64,000 bases of DNA from Paragonimus skrjabini miyazakii (GCA_014338405.1 JTDE01000273.1:51490-115489), one strand, 5' to 3'; shown: positions 47,525 through 61,407, counted from the stretch's first letter. Notes: generated by a model not told the origin, from the sequence alone. Translations and numbers: made by a program.

Positions 47525-50500
47525 TATATGGAAATGTGTGGTACATAATTCATTGTGAAAATCTTTGCCCCACTAGACGAATATATAACGCGAAATGGGT
47601 AACATTGGAGGAACCCCCTAATGATAAGAGAAAAACAAATGTTTCCCCACAAAACGCCAAAGTAGCATCCAAAATATATCCATGAAAAAATTTCAAAGAA
47701 ATAAGAACTTTTGTACGCAAGGTTTTTTTCGAATAATTGCACAGTTACATCGGTTACATACAGTAATCTGTGTACATATCGTAGAATCTAAACAGATCTT
47801 ACGAATTGAATGGAATATGCAGTAATCACTGATATATTAACTCAAGTCAGTTACAACAGAAAGCCTACAGATTTCCGCATGTCTTTAGGTACACCGAGTG
47901 GAAATTTTAATAAAAAATTATCATGCACGAATCCATGAAAGTATAAAAAATGTATTTGGAACGTGAACGAAGGTTCTGCTAAGATATAACAGATTAATGA
48001 TAAGACCGAAGTCCGTGCTTGCAAGATTATCCCATACGGATCTGATAACGTGATCCCGACTACACGATTAGCTTTCCATCAGTAGGTTGACACATTAGGG
48101 GAGTACGTTAATTAACGCAATGTGTCTTCAGCGATACCACCGCCAAACGATTATTAATGGTGGGCAAAAGAAGGTTGACTGCAGGTCAAAACAGTATGTA
48201 GAAAAACTCTAATCACTTGGCACTTCAGAAGCCTTAAAGAAGTGAAGGATTTGTTCACCTCATTTTCATTTCTCGTAGCAGATAAATCAGGTCCAAGCGA
48301 ACAATACGTTAGCCTGGTTATAACTAGACACAGCCTCAACAGATATTAGTTTGTGCTTAACCTGACATATCTATAATTGAACCACTAAGGCACGTTGCAC
48401 CCACTGGCTCAAGCGGTCAGTGCCATCTCAGCGTGAAGTTCGGCTGCGATCTGGTACCCAGGGGCATACGCACACATTTTAATGTAATCGTCACGGCATG
48501 CACCAGCTTCAGTCGGCTTGCTTCGAATGGATGGATCAACTACAGCTAGGCAGAACTGTAGACAACTTAGTATGTGTCAACTTGTTCTAACATGTTGCAT
48601 TCACAGTTGTAATGCTGAATTCGATTGTCCGTCAACTTTATACTTATTATGCAACTGTATTTGGTGTTAACCTTGATTGCTACTGTAACAGCAAGGCGAC
48701 TGTCACCTCAAGCCGAGGTGCAAAACAAGTTTTCCGACCGCCGAGACCAATTATCACTTTTTTGATACGATAGCAGATGAAGCGGCTGTGGTAATCCATA
48801 GTCATAAAAATGAACAATAGGTAATCTCCAGCCCTCCCTAATCTTGATCCGTACGCATTTGTGTAAACTTTACAACAGGACTGGAGGCTAAACTAGAGCT
48901 CCACCAAACTCCTCCTCTGCTGGCCGACAACCAAACCAAACCTGACGACAGATGCTATTCTCTAAGCTTGGTTAACAACCGTCTGCAGCTAAGAACTGAA
49001 AAAACCCCAAAACAAGTCCTTACAACCAATGCACATATCGGTACATCTTAGAATCCATTTAACGCCGGCAGTGTTTCAGCTGAAAATAGCATATCAGTGG
49101 ATGTTGCCCATCTAGATAGTAGCATTGTAATCGAACGAATAAACGTAACAGTCGACCAGCATAGCGATACACTTACAAGACTACGAGTTCCCTATTCAAA
49201 AAGAAACTGGCATAGACTTCGTGTGTTCAATGGAGTGTCACGGACTTCTAGTTGACGTGCTCCGGCGATGTTCTGACCCAGTCATTGTTGAAACCATTTC
49301 TGTTATGTCGTTACCAAACGATATAGTCAAATCAGGACCATTCCTTGGAGCGATAAACTATCACAGTACCCTCACGTCAACTGCCAATCCCTTTTAAGCC
49401 CTCCAAATCAAACTCTGATGATGTATATTGGGCGGAACTGGTCCACCCAGTGTCAAGCAATAGACGAAATAACTTCGCTGCTGAAGTCCGAGTTCCTTTC
49501 CACCCTGTCAACCTGTTTATCACCGTAGCTACGGTGGCTCTTGGGTGCCGCTGGCTATCATATCTTCAGAAATAGGGTCAGAAGAGATTACGACGTATAC
49601 TGACCAATTCTCAATCACCACAGACAGTAATCGCCATTTTCTGGAGATACGGATCTTAGTTCACGCTGAAATGCTTAGTTACGCGTCAGCAGCTCCGAGA
49701 ACTCCTACAACGTATAGCCAAACAGCCAAGTAGGCGTTTGTCACGATTTTCCGACAATTCTAGAAAGATTACAAAGAGAGAACTACCAACAGATGACAAC
49801 TTGGAAGTTGCCTTCATACTTACCGAATGACACTAAACCCTAAAACATTAGTTGAAGCCATGATTGGTCGGAGCGGATAAATAATTTTAAACTGAATATA
49901 ATCCCAAGTCGATTTGGCACGTACCGCTGATCATCATATGTACTGTCAATACAGAACATAACATGACACACGACCTTGGTTCACCAATATGAGTCTTGCA
50001 CTGAAGATTGCTTGCTACACAAAAGAATGAACCAAATGGAAATACTGGAAATGGTATCGACGAAGTCAGTGTCCTTTAAAATCTGGACTTGTTTTACTGA
50101 CCATTTCAGAGCATGTGTCACAAAACTCCTAGGAACCAAGTAACCGGTTCCTGAATCCACAGACATTACTGCAGTCATTCAACATGTTATTGAGTAACCG
50201 GAGGTATGTAACTTGTGAAGAAGTAAATGAAAGTGCTACGGGACAATGAAGACTCAGGCACAAAAGCCGACAAGTACAATCTGCGCTCATAAGCTACGAA
50301 TCTGAACATTAGGACGGCTGTGATAGGCTAGGGACTTCAGACCACAATTCAGGCAAACAATAACCAATCGATCAGCATGCAAGCAGCTACAATAACCTGC
50401 TGGTTTCTATCGCTACTAATATGAGTAGACAGTGTTTCTGAAAAAATATGTCGTATTGCACATTAACAATTGCTTTGTCATACAGTTGACCATGTTGTTG

Positions 50501-52015
50501 CTATCACAACGCACTGAATGCATCTGACTCAGACGTCACAACACACACAGGTTGCATCCGCCAACCGCAACTACCTACAACTTTTGACTACCAGACGTAC
50601 TTATAAGGCTTTTTCCAAATTCAAAACAGATCAACACCTCAGTAAGTGAGGACAAACCCACAATGCTTGCCACCGAGGTAATGTTACATACCGGCCTGGA
50701 GGAGGCAGCACTTTATCAATAACTATTTTACGAACCCAGAATTGGAATCGTCTTATTGTTGACCCCCATTTTTTAACTGCCTCTTCGCTTTGCTTATGCA
50801 AACAAAAAAGAGGTTAAGGACACAAAATGTGGCACACAGCATGCGTGGTGTTTGTACCGAACGTGTAAGATATCGGCGATTTCGAACAGTACGATTTGTT
50901 GGCTGAGTAGAAGACTAGTTTAAATGCTGTCATAAAAAGACCAGCAACAGAATGCTGACACTGCCATTCGTATTAAACAACTAAGAACAGACTTCTGTTT
51001 TTGATAGTAGTTGGTTTCATTGCGTACGCTGACGTTTGGTTGTGGAATTTCTCAACAAATTCCAACCGAACACGATTATCTTTCGGAATGTTTTCTCGAC
51101 AGTAGTTCACACTTGCCACGGTATTTTTCTAAACCGGTTGGTTTGATGAATTTCTCGTCAGACGAAGCTTGTGCCGGCTTGGTACAAAACTTGAAATTCA
51201 AGCATTCTCTTGCCTAAATACAGTTTTGGTAACCAAACCGTAGTTTACAATCACCGGCGCTTTGCTGCATGGGGTCTCCTGTGAAAGTCAGGGGATTAAC
51301 GCATTCACATACATTCCAGAAGACCTGTTATCATCTCTTTCAATTGCGTGAAATCAGTAAGGTCATGGTGGTGGAGATATGTCTGAGTGATGACGGTATC
51401 TACTGTCCGCTCCAGGTGACCTCAGTTAAACCCGGGGCATGCACATGGAGTTGGTGGTGAGACAATTGTTGGAAGGCATTTTCGGTTTAAGGGTCACGGT
51501 AGTAACAGTTTTCGAAGCGAAACCTTCCCTATGCAAATAGGATAAACCATTTTTCAGTACCAATTTTTTTCTGGCAGTTAATGTTTACTGGCGCTTGTGT
51601 GCATGCCCATCAATTTCGTCAACTTGCCCCATGCCGTCCATTTTACTGTGCTTCACTTACATTTGCAAACAGTACTAAGTATAAAGTGGTATGCAGTGAG
51701 CTGTATCTGAGCAACAGATCGTGCATAAAGTTTTCTTGATTTTGCCGTACACTGAGTGCTTCGACGCATTGCCAAATCACCTGATCTTAATGATTGTCTG
51801 TTAATCCATGTCAGGTGCGCGTAGCATACTGTCAGCCAGTCGAATCAGATCAATCGCTTGAGCATATCCGGTTACTGGCCCCAAAGTAAAACAGCATCGA
51901 CGTTAGATAAGTGTTCATATACAAAAACAAATGTAACCTGTACAAGTACTAACACAGTTGACTGACGCTTACTAAAGTGACCTTGTATAGCTGGTTTCAT
52001 CTAGTATTTCGCCCC
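47525..52015. other. Presumed gene B upstream or intergenic sequence
   Basis: About 4.5 kb without a supported feature. The stretch 48390-50700 is somewhat GC-richer and may hide a decayed retroelement, but no conserved motif was readable. Confidence 0.35.
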
Positions 52016-52374
52016 ATTTGAACAGCGAAGTCAGAAACAGTATTTTGCACAATGTATCTCTCGAGCACATTTCGCTGCATCTCATCAGGTACATACTGCA
52101 GTCCGCGAGTTTATATAACAAAGTTCAATCAGCATTGTGAAGCTGAACAGCAAAATCAACAGTAAACACAAACACACGAATACTCATCCATATCCATACA
52201 CATCAGTTACCAGGGCAATCTCGTACTGACGAACAAGTCTTTCTGTACGCAGAGGGGTGGCTTCCATTTGCTAATTGCAACCGCCTCCACGAACTGGGGA
52301 AGCCTTCTATTTTTGTTGCGTAACGTATCCGAAACGCTTTCTCCAGGTTCAACTGGGGTCGACAAGTCAACATA
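52016..52374 (-). repeat. Left inverted repeat of the Penelope-like element
   Basis: Reverse complement of 53899-54255, from ATTTGAACAGCGAAGTCAG to GTCGACAAGTCAACA. Its TATA-like segment and hammerhead-like motif point left, away from the RT frame. Confidence 0.92.
52046..52093 (-). ncRNA. Hammerhead-like motif in left Penelope-like repeat
   Basis: Mirror of the right-arm motif: stem I TGTAC/GTGCA, core CTGATGA, GAAA and stem III ATGT/ACAT around an 11-nt loop. Stem II (GATGCAGC) is weak. Confidence 0.5.
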
Positions 52375-54068
52375 TTGATGCCCTTTCTCAGCTACGAGCC
52401 AACGAAAATCTGATAATCCTACAGCCAGACAAAGGCTGCTGCGCTGTGGTCATGGTTAAGGCTGACCATATGTCACAGATGCAACCACTATTAAATGATA
52501 GCCAAATTCCGCCAGGATAACTCGACAGATAATGCTGCTGAAACTGAACGACGAAATAACAAAGAAGTGCAAGCATTGCTGGAAAGACACTTCATCGATC
52601 AGTCAACGGCAGTCAGTTACACCTAGAGGATCACATACTCCTCAACTGTATGACTTGCCCAATACTATCTATGTCCAATTCACCACAACGCAAGTTGGCA
52701 CAGTGGCTAACCCAACTTCTTCAGCCCGTAAGACAATCGATGGTTCGGAAAACGGTGAGAGATAGTTTTGGACTACTCGATTTACTCGATGGTTTGGACT
52801 GCAACAATAAACATATGGCCAACTTGGACATCGTCTCTTTGTTTACAAATGTCCTTCTGATGCAGACGGGCAACATAATTTGCCAGTATATTGACGCACA
52901 CCGATTGAACATAGGATTGCTTACGTCTGGGCTAGAACGCCTTCTCCTACTATGCACAGCGAAAGTAATGTTCTACTTCCAGGGAACCGACTGTATGCAA
53001 ATCGATGGTGTTGCTATGGGCAGTCCACTCGGGCCGCTACTAGCCGATATTTACGCTGCCCACCAGGAGCAGAACGCAGACGCTGTTATCAATCAGGCTC
53101 ATTTCTATCGGCGTTGTGTTGATGATGTGTTGATAATTACCGATACCAAGGAGACGGCAACGAGTATGCTCGATTCAGTGAATAGGCTGAATCCCGAAAT
53201 AAACTTCACCATTGAGCACGAACAGGATGAAACCTTGGTGTTTTTGGATATTCTCATGAAGCGCAAGAATAACGGTTGCTTACTGCGGTCCGTCTACCAA
53301 AAACAAACTTGGACTGGACTGTACGTGAACTTTCACAGGTTTGCGCCGATCCAGTACAAGCGAGGTCTAGTGAGGACTTTGTTCTATTGCGCAAGAATAA
53401 TTTGCTCAAGGGAAATATTGGCCAAAGATGTCATTGTTGAGAACCACACTCAAAGAAAATAGCTATCCATTGGCATTTGTTAAGAAATTCAGCAAACAAA
53501 AGCCGGCCACCGCGATGTGTTCAACAGCCCCCAAACTAAATGTATATCTCCGTTTGCCATGCAAAATTGATGCCATTGTCATTCTATTGAAAACCCGTCT
53601 CACGGCGGCTACGGGATACGTGTTCTCTCAACCCAACTGGTGATGCTGTTCACCACCACCCGAATCCCAACACCACCATTGAAAACATCGCTACCGCTCA
53701 ACGCCAAATCTCACATCATTTATGAATTCTCGTGTGAGTGCCGGATCAATTACATAGGCAGAACGGGGTGACAGTTACGTAATTGGGTCAACGAACACAT
53801 TCCAGTTTGGGTTCGCAAAACGGTCATGAATATCACAATGCCGGACTCAAGTCATGTGACAGGTCACAAGGAACCAGCGTCGTCGATCGCCCGCCACCTG
53901 TTGACTTGTCGATCCCAGTTGAACCTGGAGAGAGCGTTTCGGATACGTTACGCAACAAAAATAGAAGGCTTCCCCAGTTCGTGGAGGCGGTTGCAATTAG
54001 CAAATGGAAGCCACCCCTCTGCGTACAGAAAGACTTGTTCGTCAGTACGAGATTGCCCTGGTAACTGA
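52275..54068 (+). pseudogene. Penelope-like reverse transcriptase / GIY-YIG endonuclease, broken
   Basis: Read through several frames: ENLIILQPDKGCC (PLE N-terminal RT block, 52410-52450), TPQLYDLP, NLDIVSLFTNV (52823-52855), DGVAMGSPLGPLLADIY (53003-53055), the catalytic YRRCVDDVLII (about 53107-53140), LVFLDILMKRKNNG, and ENSYPLAFVKKFSKQ. The endonuclease part reads YEFSCECRINYIGRT (53721-53765). The frame moves 0, 2, 0, 1, 0, with breaks near 52525, 52600-52660, 53455 and 53645. A TGA at 53769-53771 follows RTG, plausibly from CGA. The YxDD aspartates are intact, but the protein cannot be made as one chain. The first frame overlaps the left inverted repeat. Confidence 0.85.
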
Positions 54069-54255
54069 TGTGTATGGATATGGATGAGTATTCGTGTGTT
54101 TGTGTTTACTGTTGATTTTGTTGTTTAGCTTCACAATGCTGATTGAACTTTGCTATATAAACTCGCGGACTGCAGTATGTACCTGATGAGATGCAGCGAA
54201 ATGTGCTCGAGAGATACATTGTGCAAAATACTGTTTCTGACGTCGCTGTTCAAAT
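53899..54255 (+). repeat. Right inverted repeat of the Penelope-like element
   Basis: Partner of 52016-52374. It includes the last about 55 codons of the endonuclease frame (stop at 54066-54068), then GCTATATAAACTCGCGG near 54152 and the hammerhead-like motif at 54178-54225. Confidence 0.92.
54178..54225 (+). ncRNA. Hammerhead-like motif in right Penelope-like repeat
   Basis: TGTAC (54178-54182), CTGATGA (54183-54189), GATGCAGC, GAAA (54198-54201), stem III ATGT/ACAT (54201-54204 with 54216-54219), triplet ATT, then GTGCA pairing with TGTAC (one G-U). The core is right and stems I and III form. Stem II has only G10.1-C11.1 clearly paired, so activity is uncertain. Hammerheads in Penelope-like terminal repeats are known. 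Confidence 0.52.
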
Positions 54256-57200
54256 TTGTGACGCAAAATTTGCTTTGCTTTTCGCCGTATATCCAAAGGA
54301 TTGCGCGTAACAAATACCAACGGACATCACAACAATTTGTGACTTTGTGATTCCACCGTTATTTCAACAATATAAATATTATCACTGATGTATTATGTTT
54401 CATTATCATTTTCACACATTAATCATAGGAAGACATGGCAATTTTCCCACGAGGTGATATGACATCAGGATCCCATTCCAGATAAGGTCGCCAACCCCCG
54501 ATGTATATGGACCAACACCCCCATGAATTTAAACTTATGGCCGGTCACTTATATCAGGTACACTTTAATAGAGATGCTGTGCGTTGTACGCCTCCTTGTA
54601 TATCACCCCAAATTCATTCTAGCAAATACCTGCCTGAATATACGTCTGTCAGAAAATCCAAAGCTTGTTCCGCAATAATTCGTAAAGACTTTTAAATGAT
54701 GAATTCCACATTATTTTAAAGCATTGGGAAATTGGTTCCGGAAGCTAAATCCAACCAAAAGTCCAAGAAAGCTGACAAGTGTTTTGGAATAAAGCACTTG
54801 ATATCTTCATAAAGAAATTAGCTTATAAGTTGCAATTGTGTAAGCTTCTCACTATTTTGCACTCACTAGTTATCAGTTGTTAGAGTGCTTAACGTGAAAC
54901 ACATTGCAAACTCTATATAACAGCCTATACCTGAAAACATCCAGGAATAGGTATGATTCGCAGGTTGAACTCACATAGATCAATATTGACATCTAGGTTT
55001 AAAACTTAATGTTTGAGAATATTTGATTGCATTAGTGAACAGGTGCACTGAAAACTAAAGCAACCATATATGGTCACGCTAAACTCACTGAATTTCGTAG
55101 AAAACCAGTGAATTTTTCGGGGTCTCCGTAAATATTCTTCATTAGATAAACTAGAAGCATTATGGCAATTTCTAATTATTAAACGCCACTTGAGAGGAGA
55201 TCTAATCCGACATACTCTAGGGTATTCAACAACAGGCCGTCCTATGTTGAGCAGGAGTGTACACTTGATGGGGATATCTCCTAAAACAAACTTACTAAAA
55301 TGTCCACAATACCTTGGAAGCGAAACCCTACACGGTCATTAACCGCATACCCTGGGAACCGCCGCCAAAATCTGCCGCTATAGTTGAATCGGTCGAGCTG
55401 ATAAAAACCCCACATATGAGAGTCAACCCAAGTCACCGGTTTATGGCCACCTTCTAAACCTTCTCTCACGAGATATTAAATGTGCAAATTAGTTAGAAGT
55501 TTATAGAAGAGCAAATTCGCATCCACCTGTCTCAGAATTTAATGCTGACTGTTAGCAAGCCAACTACATTCTCCGCATTTCCTTCAAATCATATTCATTC
55601 ACCAAACTTGCATATACATACTGCTCTTCATGTTTCAGCCTGTGACGTGGAGGCGTGTAAAAATACCGAAGTAGAGTTCCTTTCACAGTTCTGTGCAAAT
55701 ATGTGAACCCTTGTACAGCTAATTTTGCAACCCAGCAAAACTGTAATTCAATTGTATTTTTCAAAGGCAACCAAGTCAACATGTGATTTGTATACGTATA
55801 ACTGTTTGTACAAAGTAGACAGAAGACCGAATCGTTGATGGATCTATGAAGTAAGTACATATAGTTCGCTAACTCTTTTATAAAATACCTCGATTAAACT
55901 GATTAACATGATTTGATTTTCTAAATCTGTAATGTTTATTTACAAGATTCACACTGAGAACACACGTTGTTGAAGGACATACACTCCGTCGACTGGTCAA
56001 ACTGTGTTCCTTCAGCGCTGTCCTAAGTGCTTTTATGAAAATCTCTTGGATTTTACGAAAGCAGCAATGTAACCGCGATTAGGACATGAGTGTACGCAAA
56101 CTACTTAGGTGAAACAATTAGTCCGTCCATTACTAATGTCCAGCATGATATTTTTTGTCGTTTACCTACTCATCAATAACCAATTTCATTCTGGCAGTCA
56201 GCTTAGCGATTAAAGATTCGGCTGAACTTAAGATACACTTTACTTTCTGTGGTAATCTGCGAGAACTGAAAAAATTAGCCCCATATATCCACGAAGTGTT
56301 TGTTTAACGGCTGCAGTATTCCCCGTTCCAGTCTCTATGAGTTTATTCTGTTCTAAAACATTGAACCGAGAAAGTCGTCTGACTCCATTCTCACCCGTCC
56401 AGAAGTAGATACATAATCATATCAGCCTACAAACCTATAAGTGCTTGTAATCTTACCTACGCTTATTCCAGAAGTTCTTAGTTAATACGTTTTCAATAAT
56501 TCTTATGTAGCTGCAAAAGAGGTTCCTGGAAACATACAGTAAGAACAATTTTCCTTATTGTGTTTATTCAGGGTACAGTTGAGTAGAATATGTATTTGTT
56601 GATTTAACTGAGTCAACTACCAATACTTTCGTAAGCGACTACATTTTAAATTATTAGACATAACAAACTACTCATCGGTAGTGAAATTTTATTGTTCATC
56701 GGTAGCACTGGTGGATGTCGGTCTAAAATGAATGAGAAAATCTGTTTGAACAGTCAATCTCTTAAATCATTTAATGGTTTCCATATGATACAGTATGGTG
56801 GATGGGCAACTGAGTCCAAATTTGACAATTCTGAACTTTCAATGTGGATTCCTAACTCAGTTGATGTAGTATTTGCCGTGTCTACACATGCTATTTCTGT
56901 AACTAGTACGAATCCGGTCATAATCCAGATTTCCCACCACTGGATTTCCTTTAAATTACCAATCTGTCAAATTAATTATCAATGAGACTCACCTGGCTTA
57001 AAATAATATGTTCTTTTTAATTACTCAGGAAGTTGATAGCTTAGATTTTTGACAAAATCTAGTTCAGCTTAATATATCTGTTAAACTAGTTATTCCTAAC
57101 GTAGCTTCAACGTTCGACACTGGAGTCAGTAGATCCAAACGTGAATTGTTGAGAAACTTTACCTGGGCGGTAAAACCGCTGGATCATTCGATGAATTCTA

Positions 57201-57732
57201 TAACAGAATGTGGAACGGGTGATAAATTTAATACAGGTATGAACTTTTAGTTTGACTTCCTAGGGCTTGCCAGGTTTAGACATTTTGTTCTCGTCATTGA
57301 CTGAAGTTGGTCCGAAGAGCAGCTTTTTAAAACTGGGTTTCTTCCACACAGTTATTACTGATAAATGGCGGAGTTAGCACATGTAAGTTGAAGACCAATC
57401 ATATGTCACTGAAGGTTTTCCATTCAAATAGACTTTCTCAACAGGACCCCTTTTTAAGAGAAGCGGTACAGTCAATTTTTGGTCTTTGTATTAATCATGT
57501 TCATAGTTCTCTGGTTGATAACTTCACTCGCGACATTTGTTGCCACGACCACATCGGTATCCTGAACGCAGAAATATGGTGTTGCCTGAGAAAACCAGTA
57601 CAATTTACTAAACTGTGCTGAAATGTTAAGCGACTTTCTCATGAAGGTTTACAATGCATGCTAATATGTCAACAAACTCAGTCAATTGATGGTTTTGGAA
57701 TCAGTTACTTGGGTTGCTTAAAAATTTGCCCG
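54256..57732. other. Intergenic, nothing recognised
   Basis: The 56692-56985 plus frame (97 codons) and the 55564-55860 minus frame (98 codons) have no recognised domain or clear splice sites. Confidence 0.35.
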
Positions 57733-58194
57733 TTATTTTGTTAACCAGGTTCCTACACATCTTAAATGTCCCAATGTCTTCGTCAAACTGAGCTTCAACC
57801 TCGGAGTAGAAACTGTATTCGCTTTAGCTCCGCACCTGTCTGTTCGTTTATAACGCCTGTGATGGGCACACTGCACGTGAGTGTTTTGAACGGACTGTCT
57901 GTGTATGAGCGATGGTGTGTCTGCGAGAGAAAAGGTAAACCAGCGGGGTCTCACATGATGGTCCGTACTGTAGTCCGGTAAACAACGAAAACACGTCCAA
58001 AAATTTGCTACACATACATTTTCTCGAACCATGGCTGTTCGACATGTCAGTCTGTCCATCAAAGTGCGGACAAATGTTAAGAGCGCTGCTACTGCTGACT
58101 TGGAAAGATGCTTATCTGTTCTTGACGGACGGGGAGAGCACCAGTGAATTCCATACAGTCTGTCTGAGCTATCAGACATGTCGATCCGCTCCAT
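57733..58194 (-). other. Unassigned 153-codon open frame
   Basis: The longest frame in the window that belongs to nothing named here. It is Arg/Thr/Ser/Cys-rich, with no recognised motif, signal peptide or membrane segment. The region is also open on the plus strand (57766-57981 and 58005-58205), which favours a compositionally unusual repeat over a gene. Confidence 0.2.
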
Positions 58195-58675
58195 TAGATC
58201 ATTGAATGGGACCTCAGGAACCCAGATCGACTCTGGATGTAAAATCTAAAATTGTCTAACAAAATCACGCTGGACAGACAGCTGTATCTGTTGTGTTGAC
58301 TTCCTTTCAGATCAGGAACGTAAGATAATCTCACAATCCTGCACACAGCCCTGATACGGCTTCTCAACGGGTGTCACCAAATTAATTAAACTGACTCGTC
58401 TAATTTGTGACAAACTCTTTTGGTCATATGTGCACGCAAGTAAGCACACAAGTGCGCATACACCCACACTCGACCACCCTTCAGTCAACCCGTTACTGGT
58501 GCTAATTGAATCAATGAGCACAGTGTTGGAACAGTTCGCACGGGTTGGTCAAAGAAAGCAATAAGCCAAGAGAAAAGGAACAACGGAACACGAGCAAACC
58601 AATCAATTTGGGCAACAAGCCTGTGTCGTAGATTTACGTCTCGTTCAACCCTGCCCGTTAGAAAGCACACACACA

Positions 58676-58687
58676 CACACACACACA
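58676..58687 (+). repeat. Short (CA)n tract
   Basis: About six CA units. The minus frame showing alternating Cys and Val is an artefact of it. Confidence 0.85.
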
Positions 58688-61407
58688 AGCAACCACTTCA
58701 TGGACAATCGGACCCGAACACAAAGTTTAACGTGAAGAAAATACTTGTAGTCCGCTATGGCCAGACAATTCTCAGTGTTCAAGCTGTGAAATGCCACTCG
58801 TAAAGTGAAAATTAAAACCAATCTCAACAGCTAGAGTTATTCTTCAAACGCCTTTACTCGAGTCGATACTTCGGACGTCGACTGGGTGCTTTGATTGGAA
58901 AATGAGGTATAAGCGTTGAGTGTCCAGTTACATAAGTTTAACAGGATTAGGAAGATCAGCTGTTGAGAGTCAAAGTTGATTGACTACCCCGTTCATCCTG
59001 GTGTAATCTTTGTTCCCAATCTTACGCACAAAGGAATTCCTCCAGTTCCATTTACAGCGATGGATTTCTTGACACAGCTAAGGTGTACTGCACAATCAGC
59101 AGCATATCAAATATAATAATATGGTCATTTTTACTACAAGGTTACCGGAGTAGTTGTCAACATGATTGACTCCTGAGTTCGTAGACCGGAGCTGTAATCA
59201 CAAAAAACCTATTATCAATATACTCTAGTATTTTCTTCAGGAGAGTTTGGTTAAAACATCCATTTGAAGGTTATGAGTTATGTTCAATTTATATCAACTT
59301 GGATAAGAAACCTTATTTCCACATAATTGCTTAAAACATGGTGGAAAACTGGTTATTCACAGAGATAGTTAGACTTAGCTCAACTTCATCGGGGTTACTT
59401 GACTTACAAGCGACATCCGTTCGGCATCCAGGCATGTCCACGCATTTTGTCAGGGGCAAACCTGAAGTTACTCTCGTTAAATGAATTCAAGATACGCTAA
59501 GACATCCTAGAGTTCCAACTAAGTTTCAGGTGGCGCAATCATTTCAGCTAACTTCGGTCAAGTGAAACTCTACCCTACACTGTCCCCTTTATTCATGTGC
59601 GGTATACCACATGTTACCACGTAATTTCAGTACATCTAGTACAAAAAATATTCCCGAAATCCACAATGCAAACAGAAACTTCGGTTAAGAAAGGTAGATG
59701 AGCGGCCGCTGAGATTTTCCACATTTATTCGGGCTGGTATGATCATCATGTATGCACGAGGTGACTCAATCCAGATAAGACGGAGAGCTGGATCCTGGTC
59801 ACACTGTGCAACGGGTGTATACGTATGTGAACCATACCGCTGCTACCGGGCCGTCTGTTTGTCGAACACACAGCAGTATATCATGCCGGTACAAAGTACA
59901 TCTTCATTTTTCTATCAGCATGACTCCGCCTAACATCTGGCCACAAACAAGGCCCCACCTTCCACTCTATTCTTGGCCCTCTGGGCCCAAGTAGAGAATA
60001 CCTGATCACCTAAGTATCGCCCCAATGTGCTTACTGTTGCCATAGAGCTCATCCAGAATATGACCAAAAGCACTGCACTCCATTGCGTTGCCCTATGACT
60101 GTTTACTTTAAATCGACTGTTCCTTAGAGGAACTCCAAAAGTATTGTCTTCTTCCAACGGTTTATCTAAGAATGTACATTTTTCTTGTCAACATCTAATA
60201 GATTGCAATTCAACCTGTCATGTGATCTGCAAGTTACACTTCAACGGTCTGAAGATTTTGTTTCACAGTGTTCAACAACGGGAGAAGTTAAAAACGTCCC
60301 GAAACTCAGACTTGTTTTGACCCTACTAAACTTGAATTACCTAGGCGTCACACAACAGGGCCATGAATAAGATGAGTAACTGTATACTTCATAATGATCT
60401 GACAACGTCCGTATGACCTCGGGTGGCAGTCAGTTGCATAATATCTTCTCGTTTCTTATTTAATATGTGAGATAAGTTTTGACCTCATGTTTATTTCTGT
60501 AGTTTGTGGCTGTATTCCTGTCATTATCACGATTTATAAGCACCCTGCATTCCTACAGTTGGGGACATTTCCTTCTCAGCGTAGTAAAATTACTGTGTTA
60601 TCCATCGACCTGTTTCCAAAGTCATCCTAGATCGTATGTGTATAGATGTGTATAAGCATTATCAGGTTTCTCGAATCAACTGGCGAACCTTACTTTTGAA
60701 GACAACGTCCATTTTCAATGGGTACAGTAACAATAACTGTGTTCCAATACATCCAGTTTCCACAGAACTGAATGTATAGCACTGGCACATTACGTAAAGC
60801 AGTTCAAATGCAAATGATAGGCTATACACATGTATGAAGACAAACACACATGTAGCATCTATTAGGTGGTTAAAAACAACAGCACTGGAAACGGCGAACA
60901 CTCGAAAGTTTGCATTAGCGTCTACTCAAATCAAGCGATTGTTGTACATACAAACAATCATTTGCAAAGTGGAGTTCGCCTAAAAGAAGTTGCCCACTTG
61001 TTTTCCTAACTAATTCGCAAGTGCCTCGATACTGCGTGTTCACAACGCTATTTCTTTTGCGTCCTGTTTGTTGGTCAGATCAGCCAGTGGGTCAGTGGTC
61101 TAACCCAAAGGGGGTTTAGGCAACTAAAATCGTATGGCTAAAACGTCCGTCAATCATGGCCAGATTTTCACCAAACTTGCGTGCTGTGGTACGTCGACTG
61201 TGGCCGCTGCTTTTGCTGCTACTGTTGTTTTTGTTGTCGCTTGGGCCAAGCCCAAAGATATTTCCAACAAGACAGTATTCTTTGCCCAACGTTTCCGCAT
61301 TGCCTAACAGCTGATCGAACCGTTAAACACACACACAAACAGCGCGCAACACAGGATGAGAGATACCGTTTTCCACATTCACCCCTGCGAAACAAACGGA
61401 CTGATCT

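Larger units (their letters stand above)
52016..54255 (+). mobile_element. Penelope-like element with inverted terminal repeats
   Basis: About 2.2-kb retroelement: left inverted repeat 52016-52374, broken RT and GIY-YIG coding region, right inverted repeat 53899-54255. The two arms are about 358 nt and differ at only a handful of positions by eye (roughly 2%), so the insertion is fairly young. Each arm contains TATATAA-like sequence, a hammerhead-like motif and the 3' end of the endonuclease frame (antisense in the left arm). Terminal repeats carrying hammerheads, and an RT fused to GIY-YIG, are established Penelope-like features. No other domain is visible. Confidence 0.87.

Noticed and set aside
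56692..56985. Plus 97-codon frame considered as an exon
   Set aside because: Codon content is plausible, but there is no recognised family, no convincing donor and no partner exon.
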